A DNA stretch of 64,000 nt, taken from positions 930,001-994,000 of the forward strand of contig NOKP01000017.1 in NCBI GenBank assembly GCA_002682825.1, given 5' to 3'. This DNA is from Neonectria sp. B-13. Lineage: Eukaryota > Ascomycota > Sordariomycetes > Hypocreales > Nectriaceae. A model generated the notes under the pieces. That model did no database searches, had not been told where the DNA came from, and saw only the letters and a list, made by a program, of their open reading frames with translations. A program made the position numbers and the translations under genes. This document shows positions 56,701-64,000 of the stretch, piece by piece (the first letter of the stretch is position 1; every line of letters begins with the position of its first letter).

Positions 56701-59700
56701 GAGCTGGCTTGTGATTGAATCAGTTTGCGCTGTATCTGTTCCATCTATGGGATAGACGACAAAAATCAGGCGTGTGTCGATCTCACACTCGTCGATAATC
56801 TCTGCGCGTTCGTTGATGCTGCTGCCAGGCGTAGCTGTGGCCGAGGGATTGATGCATTTCCTTGTTGTCGCCGTTACATCACACCCAGTGATAATGGACG
56901 TACTTGTAGTCTTGCATGAAGCGCTTGCGGTGCACGACACCCATGCATCCGTCACAGTGATAGTTGAGCAAGCTCCTGTAGTTGTCGCAGTCGTATCACC
57001 ATCTTCAATGTCACAACCAACAATTGATTGGCAAGTTGATAAGACGTGCGATGCGGTGGTGATAGTAGCACTCTGGGAGACGGAGACATCGTAGGAAGTC
57101 AAAGTTGCGCAGAATGACGCCGTTTCGGTCTCGCATTCTGTTGGTTCCTCGGAGTAAGTCGGTTTGCCATTATTTCCGATCCTATACAGAATGATTAGTT
57201 GTACTTCGAGTGTTCAGTGAATGTAACTTACGTGATCTTAGGCCATGGTGGAAGTGTTCCATCTATCTTGATTCCGGGGGGGAAGATATTAGATGGAGGT
57301 GGTGGTGGTCCGCTGTAGTGTTGCCGAGGTTAGTAGGAGCTTTCCTGGGACAGGCGGAAGAGGATTGTCTAACATGTAAATACCAGGAGGGAGGCCCCAG
57401 ATCCAACCCCAAATGTTGAAGCCATCACCGTCATCGTCATCGTCATCATCTGTTACGCAGCTCTGCATGCTGGGTTTAGAACATGTTTGCATATCACCGA
57501 ATGTTTGGTTCGCTTACCTGAAAAAACCACGCACTGCAACTGATGTAGCCGGTCTCTTTGGGATCTGTCCCGTCTCCAGTCGTAACAGGTATCATGGTGA
57601 AGTCTGGCCAGGTGGTGTACGTAGCCAGGCCTTCAGTGTTGGAGCTTGGGGCAGTGGTGGTAGCTAGAGCTTCAGTCCCTTGAGAATTCGTGCTGGCTGG
57701 TACCGAGTTTGAAGCGGATTCGTCCGTGCCAGTGGCTCCAGACGACTGACCCTGACGAGAAGATGTGGCTGCCGAAGCAGTTGCGGCCGGTCCTGTGGTG
57801 AGTCCATTGGAGCCAGTCGAAATAGCAGCGGTATCAGAAGAACCTGAGCTTTCTTGTCCGATGCTTGATGCAGCCCCAGAATCCGTTGCCGATTGTGTTT
57901 CTGGTCCTGTTGTCGATGCAACATTCGATCCAGTTGCTCCTCCTGTGGTCTCTGAACCCCGGTCAGAGGTAGAGGTGCCATCCACTGGTAGCGATTCTGA
58001 GGAGTCGGCTGGATTGGATTGGGCAGTGCTGGCACCATCCGTAAGACTTGGTGTGAGCGAGCCATCAGTGGCAGTAGATGCAGATCTAGTTGTCTCCCTC
58101 TTTGATGCAGTGTCGGTTCCAGTAGCTGCGGAGGTCTGGCCAGGTGTGTCCACAGAGGTGGAATCTGTAGAGTTGGTGGCAGTTTCAGTCTCTGATCCTT
58201 GACTAGGCGGGTTGCTCTGGCCATCAGATGTTCCTGGGGCATTCGCGGTCGTAGTAGGCGCATTGGTTTCGCTAGAATCAGTTCCACCAGGGACACTAGC
58301 CGTGGTCGATCCTTCCGCAGGAATAGAGGTGGCAGTTCCATCAACAGAGGTAGCAGATCTATTGATCGAGGTAGCTGAGCTATCTCCAGGAGTCGATGTA
58401 TCCGAACCACCCTCTGGAACAGTTGTAGCCGAGCCATCTGCGGGAATGGAAGTGGCTGATCCGTCGATAGAGGTAGCTGATCCATCTCCAGATAGAGATG
58501 TATTTGGCTCACCGCCGGGAATAGATGTGGTTGGTTGACCCGCAGTAATAAATGTAACTGATCCCTCTCCGGGCATGGAGTTTGTCGATCCGTCTGTAGA
58601 GAAAGATGTAGCTGACCCGTCTACAGAGGTAGCTGAGGCATCCCCGGGAAGCGATATGTTGGATTCATCCCCGGGAACAGATTTCGTTGATTGATCACCA
58701 GGAACAGAAGTAGCTGATCCCTCCCCGGAAGTGGCAATTCCACCCCCGGGAAGAGATGTATTTGAGCCGCCCCCAGGGACGGATGGGGCTGACTGGCTCA
58801 CAGGAACAGAAGTAGCTGATTCATTTCCAGAGACAGCCGTGCTCGATTCATCTCCAGCAATGGATGTTGCTGACCCACCCCCTGGAAGAGGTATGTTTGA
58901 CACATCCCCAGCAACAGAAGTAGCTGATTCATTCCCAGAAGCAGCTGTAGTCGATTCACCCCCAGGGAGGGCAGTAAATGACCCGCCCCCAGGAATAGAA
59001 GAAGCTGAGCCACCCCCAGGAATGGCTACAGTTGTTGCATTCCCCCCTGGCGTGCTTAGGGCTGAACTGAGCGATGGGTTGTTGCCATCCGATGAAGTTC
59101 CCGGACTGGAGCCTTCGGAATCAGTGGAGACTGGAGCATCAGTTGGGGTACTGGTAGCCGAGTCTTCACCAGCAGTTGTGCCAGGCGTTTTTGTTGCATT
59201 AGAGCTAGTGCCCCCAGTCTTCACGTCGCCAGAGGTACTGGCGCTCAACGGTGCGCTGGCAGAGGTTGAGGTATCCTTGTCGCCCGGGCTGGGGGAACAT
59301 GGTCTGCGCTTAGTGGTAGAGGGCTTGGCAGATGTGGTTGGAAGGTTGCAGCCTGGCTGAACAAACTCAGTGGTCGTGGAGACATCTCCATACCATCCTG
59401 TCGTTGTCACGACCCGCTCACACCTTCCATGAGAATTGCAAGTCGTGTCTTCCGGACAACATTTGTCGTGGCAGCAGACAGTTCCTACATAAAGTGTTAG
59501 TCAGAACGTATTATCAGAATGACCAACCAACTTACCAGGCCCACAGAGGTGGTGTCCTCCATGAGGCGTCCTGCAACATGTGTGACCATACACGTCTATT
59601 GCATAGATCACGCTGTAAGCCAAGCAAGAGTAATGAAGATAGCCCCGTAGTAAATACACTACTCACCTGATCCGCATCGATCCTGACACCAATATTCACC

Positions 59701-59811
59701 ATGAGAGCACCCGTGGGCTTCCCCCTGTGCTCCCCGTTCAAAAATTGCCTCGGTAAGCCCAAGACTGGAGAGTACACTCAAGAGCAAAAGCCCTTGGCGC
59801 GAAAATCGCAT
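53788..59811 (-). CDS. Giant secreted subtilisin-like protease with Cys-rich modules and Ser/Thr-rich stalk
   Basis: Eleven exons (59811-59667, 59595-59536, 59484-57518, 57462-57374, 57312-57232, 57181-56569, 56497-56207, 56147-55602, 55551-55266, 55213-53927, 53861-53788) join in phase to about 1812 residues. Order: signal peptide (LLLLSVLSSLGLTEA); a Cys-rich module at about 35-95 (HTCCRTPHGGHHLC, VCCHDKCCPEDTTC), reminiscent of chitin-binding or silencing-type domains; about 600 residues of Ser/Thr/Pro/Gly repeats, likely O-glycosylated; an acidic and aromatic linker; a Cys-paired region; peptidase S8 with Asp1074 (YIVDSGA), His1131 (RIHGTRM) and Ser1358 (SGTSNS); and a Cys-rich tail with a duplicated 62-residue unit. 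It should act outside the cell, perhaps anchored to a wall polymer. The domain order is uncommon. Confidence 0.85.
54448..54819 (-). repeat. Two 186-bp near-identical tandem repeats in the protease gene
   Basis: Copies at 54448-54633 and 54634-54819 differ at only a handful of positions. Each encodes 62 residues with six cysteines (CTEDSDCSKYHC, then ACLTSVLG and ICYC) plus a Thr-rich spacer. A third, diverged unit (CGSDSDCSEKKC) lies next to them. The high identity points to recent duplication. Confidence 0.85.
58320..59040 (-). repeat. Degenerate 20-30 bp repeats coding the Ser/Thr-rich stalk
   Basis: Short units encoding variants of PGGGSATS, PGDESNIS and AGDESSTA recur some 25 times in this part of exon 3. 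Such mucin-like tracts change length easily and often differ among strains. Confidence 0.7.
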
Positions 59812-59928
59812 GGTGAGAAAAAGCAATAAGTGAAGGTATAAACGATGGTGTTGAATAGAACGTTACTGGCACAGATTGACGTGATGAGCCGTTTGATACC
59901 GAGTCGTCAATACGTGAGTTAGGCTGGA

Positions 59929-59936
59929 ATATATAG
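59929..59936 (-). promoter_or_regulatory. TATA-like element of the subtilisin gene
   Basis: Reads TATATATT on the minus strand about 120 bp upstream of the ATG at 59811. Confidence 0.35.
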
Positions 59937-60622
59937 GTATGTTGAGGATACAATTCAACCTTACCAGTTGAATATGTTGGTTGTTCTGCGCACAGCTTAT
60001 CAAAATAGAGATGGTGAAACATGCAGCTCAGCCTCAGCATTAGTCCACTGGAGAAAAGACTTTGTGAGTGATTTGGGGACGTAAAAGAGCCGGAAGCTTG
60101 CACTGTTGGTCGTGAAATCCCACAGGATTCAGATCCTTGACGCGGTTGGATGGTCTCAACGGCCAGAGGTGTAAGTGCCAAGGCACAGAGCCAACAAACC
60201 CGTTAGAGTACCTGGCCCAATGCTATTTAGATGCCGCTTTAGAGGCCTTCAGGAGTTAGAACCTTGAAAAACTGTTGGACGGAACGAGGCTCGACTGATA
60301 GCGTCGTACTTTGCTGCAGGAGTCGACCAACGCATGGTGCCACTCGTAGTATTGCAATTGCATTTCGATCAGTCTCAATTTCAACTCCGTTTGCCTGGTG
60401 TCTTACAGATACGAACCCCATCTGCACTGTACCTGAGGCCTGCCCCCGCATCAACGGCGCAGCTTGTGCTGCATTGAGGCCGTAATTGCTTAATTGACTT
60501 CTACGCACAGTCAACAATGTAGAGGTCGATGAGTATTCTTTCGACAAAAGTCACATGCAATTCCAACCACTTCATCCTATCTTTCTGTTGCCGCCGCATC
60601 TTGATCCAATGTCTAGCGCGCC
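59937..60622. other. Intergenic with one doubtful ORF
   Basis: A 102-codon minus frame (60239-60547) opens with TTG and resembles nothing known. No other feature. Confidence 0.4.
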
Positions 60623-61515
60623 TCATTCATATCTTGCCGGAAACCTTGCGGTCCCCGACAGCGCCTTTTCGATGCCGCACGCCCGTCGGTAGACTAGTCG
60701 TCGAGCCATTTGCTCCAGCACGTCGCAATCACCCCAGTTGAGCTTCATGGTCGAAATCATATAGAATTCTGCTCCCAGTTGCCTTGCGAATTCTTCTCCC
60801 TCCTCTCGAGAAACAACACATGGGCGACCATGACAACGATTGCCAACCACAACCTTTGGCATTGGGCCTGGGTCCATCTTCGGTCCACTGGCAGCTGGCT
60901 CCACTGACGCTGGGGAGTTTTGTTTCCCTTTCTTGAGCGCTCGTCCTAGGTGCTTTTTGAGCTTGTTCCAGTGAGACTCTGCCTTGTCGGGTTTCTTTTC
61001 TAACGAGGTCCTGTAGAGCTCTATGAGATGTTGATGGAACCCCGCAAGGGCCTCGAAGCTTTCTCGACTTTTGTCGTCATATGCAAATACAAAAGCATCG
61101 GTACTATCCAGGGTACACCTGATTTGCCACTCGTCGTCGTCTCCCTCTTTCACAATATACCAGTCCAGGTCAAGTACAAGCTGCCGGTTGTTCAGGGTGA
61201 TTAGACGTGAGTCCGGGGGTCTTTAGACGGTGAGCCAATCATACTAGAATCTGGGGAAAGTAATCAACTCACCCTAATATGTCATATTCACAGTCGGACT
61301 CGGCCGACCAAAGCTGGATCTTGGTAAGTGAATGCCCCGGGAACGCATTTGGCTCCACATACCCTTTTGAGAATACTAACTGGCCCACTCTCCACGGTCC
61401 CCTCCCTGGTGGCACATATCATCACCTTCGCGAAGGGGATCGGCATGAGCATATCCTTGGCCGGCCGTTCAAGGTATCGGTCAACGAAATTGGCTTCTTC
61501 TTGCGTGAGAGGCAT
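60623..61515 (-). CDS. Ras-like small-GTPase homologue with degenerate nucleotide-binding motifs
   Basis: Three exons, 61515-61363, 61319-61273 and 61220-60623 (introns 43 and 52 bp), give 265 residues. The alignment to Ras is clear by order: a P-loop position (ATREGTVESGPVSILK instead of GxxxxGKS), ESDCEYDILGPPDSR in place of EYDPTIEDS, LVLDLDWY where DTAG stands, DAFVFAYDDKSRESFEAL for the next beta strand and helix, VVVGNRCHG for NKxD, and EFARQLGAEFYMIST for the SAK region. A lysine-rich insert of about 50 residues precedes the NKxD strand. There is no C-terminal CaaX box. It probably cannot bind GTP normally; perhaps a scaffold. Fungi have several such atypical Ras-like genes. Confidence 0.75.
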
Positions 61516-62134
61516 TTCCAACTATGAGAACACAGTGATGAGTGCGACCTGGAGATGAGAAGATGAGAAGATGGACGGGGTGAATTAAAGGTCTGTAGGT
61601 CGTATGACGTGTTGAAGCCCGGGCTCGCTGAGTGGGGTTACTATCAATGCAAGACAAGCCACCATGCACGTGTGAGCGCCCTGAACTTCTCGTAATTGGT
61701 GGAATTTGATGATCAAAATAGAGGAACACAATGTTGTTGGTAGTTGGGACTCATGTTGGTCAGCAACAGAACTGAAACATGATTCGAGGCACATAGCCCC
61801 AACTGGGTCACAACGCCTGTGTTGATCACAAGGTGCTGTGGAGCCCAGAAGCCGGAGTCGGCAGTAGCTGAAGGATTACGCGCCACAGCGCTTCGCAAAC
61901 CTTGTAAAATACTTTATATGAATGAGGGCGGCGTAGACAAAGTGGGCGGTAATTATCTGCAGGAGACGGTAGAATGGCTGCAGCTCGCGAAAGCAATCCC
62001 TGTAGCTTCGATACGGGCGCCTGCAATACGAGGTATTGGGGGCTAAGTAGCTCTGGAGTAAACCACATTTAGAGCCAACCAACATAGACGAGGTCTTGAC
62101 AGTGTCTAACGCTTCCCCTCCAAGTACCAGAGAA
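61516..62134. other. Intergenic, no gene seen
   Basis: Promoter side of the Ras-like gene and 3' flank of the MDR gene. Overlapping short frames without motifs. Confidence 0.45.
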
Positions 62135-63226
62135 CTACTGGACATCGATGCAAACCTTTCCAACATGCTGCCCGCTGGTCAAAAACTCAAAGGCAGCAAT
62201 GACCTGGTCGTGACTAAACCCAAAGGTCTTCTCTACGGGGAGCTCCAAGTTCCGCGCAGCCACAAACCGCGTGAGGTCTTCCAGTTGTTGTTTCGGGCCA
62301 ACCCTAATGCCTCTCACTACGGCACCTTTACCCAACAACAATGCCGCGACGTCGGGCATCTGGGCCTGCGGGCATGGCTCTAGGAAGCCGATGACAGAGA
62401 TAATACCGCCGTGCGCTACCGCTTCGATGCTCTGCGCAATTGTCCCTGAGCCGCCACTCTCGAGGACGTAATCGGCGCCGAGGCCCTCAGTGAGCCGCTG
62501 CACCTCAGCCCCCCAGCTGGGTGTGGTTTTGTAGTTGATGACATGGTCAACCCCGTACTTCTCGCGGACGTGTTGCAGCTTTGAATCGGACGAGGACGTG
62601 ATGATGGTAGTAGCACCTGCAGCTCTAGCAAGGACAAGACCCGTAATAGAGACGCCACCAGTTCCTGCGCTGTTGTTAAATCGTCTTCATAGCAGAAATG
62701 CCGATGTCGACTTGCCTAGAAAGAGAACAGTTTGGCCGGGCTTCAGGGGCATGTTTCCATACAGCGAGTTCCACGCCGTGGTGCCAGCACAGACCGCGGA
62801 TGCCCATTGACCATAGCTCAGTTTCGAAAACGCGGGGATCTTGACAAGAGCGCTCGCTGGGAGGGAAATGTACTGCTGCAACGCTCCGTCGATGCTGCCA
62901 CCAAGGGTATGGTTTGAGTCCGGTATCGTGCCGTAGAGAGCGTTCAGGTCAAACGCAGCGATGACTTTATCACCGACCGCAAAACCTTCAACACCAGAAC
63001 CCACCTCGGTCACATCGCCCGCAAGGTCGGAACCTGGAATAAGGGAATCCTTAACTGGAACGGGGTACGTCGAGTTGCATATGGCGACATCGCGGTAGTT
63101 GAGCGCGACGCTTCTGACTTTGACGAGGACTTCATGCGCCTGCGGGGTAGGAATGGGTTCCTGCACCACAGCGAGGTCGTGGAAGGATGTGCGCTGAAGC
63201 AGGCGGTAGACTTGTTGCTGGGCCAT
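62135..63226 (-). CDS. Zinc-independent MDR oxidoreductase (quinone-oxidoreductase-like), GC-AG intron
   Basis: Two exons, 63226-62716 and 62664-62135, give 346 residues.The 51-bp intron has a GC donor (AG|GCAAGT) and a CAG acceptor; the splice rebuilds the cofactor motif LFLGTGGVSITGLVLA. MDR hallmarks are ALNYRDVAI, PGSDLAGDVTEVGSGVEGF and GDKVIAAF, then the Rossmann domain with VINYKTTPSWG. The structural and catalytic zinc cysteines of alcohol dehydrogenases are absent, so it belongs to zinc-independent or weakly zinc-binding reductases that act on quinones or enones with NADPH. Cytosolic. Upstream lies a TATTTAAA element. Physiological substrate unknown; no obvious partner gene. Confidence 0.9.
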
Positions 63227-63340
63227 TCTGGAGTGGCGGTTCTCAAGTAGCTGTGTGGTCAGTGTGGTCGGGTTAGTTACTTGCTGTCAAGGCTGAATTG
63301 TAATGTGTTCGTGTTCAACTCTGAGAGGGCTGCCAAATAC

Positions 63341-63348
63341 TATTTAAA
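63341..63348 (-). promoter_or_regulatory. TATA-like element of the MDR gene
   Basis: Reads TTTAAATA on the minus strand about 115 bp upstream of the ATG at 63226. Confidence 0.4.
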
Positions 63349-64000
63349 GGCGTCGCGTCTCCCAGGTTCTTTGTCGATACGGAGAAGAAGTAGGTAAAAG
63401 GCTGACTAACCCTTAATAACAGAGTCTAGCTTCATCCCCTTTCCCGATATCACTCAGAACTACGGAGTCTCGGGCGAGCAACTCTCCGCGTGGGGTGTGA
63501 CGGTCCCAATCATCCCGGTTGAGAAAGGGCACTTTCATGGTTCACTCCACATACTTGATCTTTCCATACTATGATTGTTTTGCAACCTAATAAATCCACA
63601 GAATTGGCCCCTCTTTCACCACTCGGGGTTGAGTCCCGAGCTGAAGGCGGGGACTTGACTGCGCGGCTTTTGCCTTCCGGAGACGGCTTGCGGTAATATT
63701 CCTCCCGAAGCTCAGGGTCCGCTGTAGCGCTATCACCGTGACTAGAAAGTAGCGAGGAAGGGAGAGCGATTGTACTGCAGTACATCAATCTCAGACCAGC
63801 ATAGCATGTTTGGAAAGGGCCCTTGTTGAACGCATCCTGATGATGTAAAGCCTAGTTGTAAGCCATTTGGTCTTTGCAACACATAGCTCGTGTGAATGGA
63901 TTGGAATCCAGGCAGACCTTTTGCTTCACATGTGCCAAGCAACTATATAGAAAGTGAAGACAGGTGTGTAGTGAGTAGTGTGTGATACCAAGAAAGGACC
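63349..64000. other. Right-end intergenic, no gene seen
   Basis: No motif-bearing ORF. The next gene presumably begins beyond the window. Confidence 0.45.

Noticed and set aside
57664..58538. Long plus and minus frames across the stalk-coding exon
   Set aside because: Repeat DNA is open in several frames; only the frame joined to Cys-rich and protease exons has splice and domain support.
60239..60547. 102-codon minus ORF between protease and Ras-like gene
   Set aside because: TTG start, no recognised family or splice support.

Overview
The window is nuclear DNA of a filamentous ascomycete (Pezizomycotina, most likely a sordariomycete). Genes carry short introns of about 43-83 bp with GTRAGT-type donors and CTRAC-type branch sites. 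The families are typical of these fungi: Zn2Cys6 regulators, MFS transporters of the Liz1/Seo1 and DHA2 types, SDR enzymes, tyrosinase, F-box proteins and a Pif1-like helicase. Species cannot be named from sequence alone. Exon structures were worked out by hand from splice signals, reading phase and recognisable family motifs, with no transcript or database support.

Layout. 1-10 kb: an SDR gene cut by the window edge, a 257-bp MITE-like element with perfect 29-bp terminal inverted repeats, a co-oriented pair made of a 2OG-Fe(II) oxygenase and an EgtD/EasF-type methyltransferase, a small zinc-ribbon ORF and a C2H2-type gene whose 5' end is not found. 10-13 kb: gene-poor, with a palindromic 30-bp minisatellite. 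13-19 kb: a Pif1-like helicase with 31-residue N-terminal repeats, then a four-exon Zn2Cys6 regulator transcribed divergently from an SDR. 20-35.5 kb: a metabolic block with two MFS transporters, two SDRs (one with a one-base frameshift), a TetX-like FAD monooxygenase, a Zn2Cys6 regulator and an alcohol O-acetyltransferase-like enzyme. It looks like a tailoring/export cluster without a PKS or NRPS backbone gene.

35.8-52 kb is a zone of decay: a 5'-truncated MFS fragment, a broken Zn2Cys6 regulator, an F-box gene with a nonsense codon and a frameshift, and an aminoglycoside-phosphotransferase-like gene with a premature stop. Intact neighbours are a kinase whose DFG aspartate is replaced by glycine and a 738-residue tyrosinase.

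53.8-63.2 kb: an 11-exon gene for a predicted secreted protein of about 1812 residues (signal peptide, Cys-rich chitin-binding-like module, roughly 600-residue Ser/Thr-rich repeat stalk, subtilisin S8 domain, duplicated Cys-rich tail), a Ras-like protein with all nucleotide-binding motifs degenerate, and a zinc-independent MDR oxidoreductase.

Most novel candidates: the stalked, Cys-rich subtilisin; the oxygenase/methyltransferase pair; the Pif1-like helicase with duplicated Q-motif segments that resemble SUMO-interacting motifs; and the pseudokinase and pseudo-GTPase-like genes.
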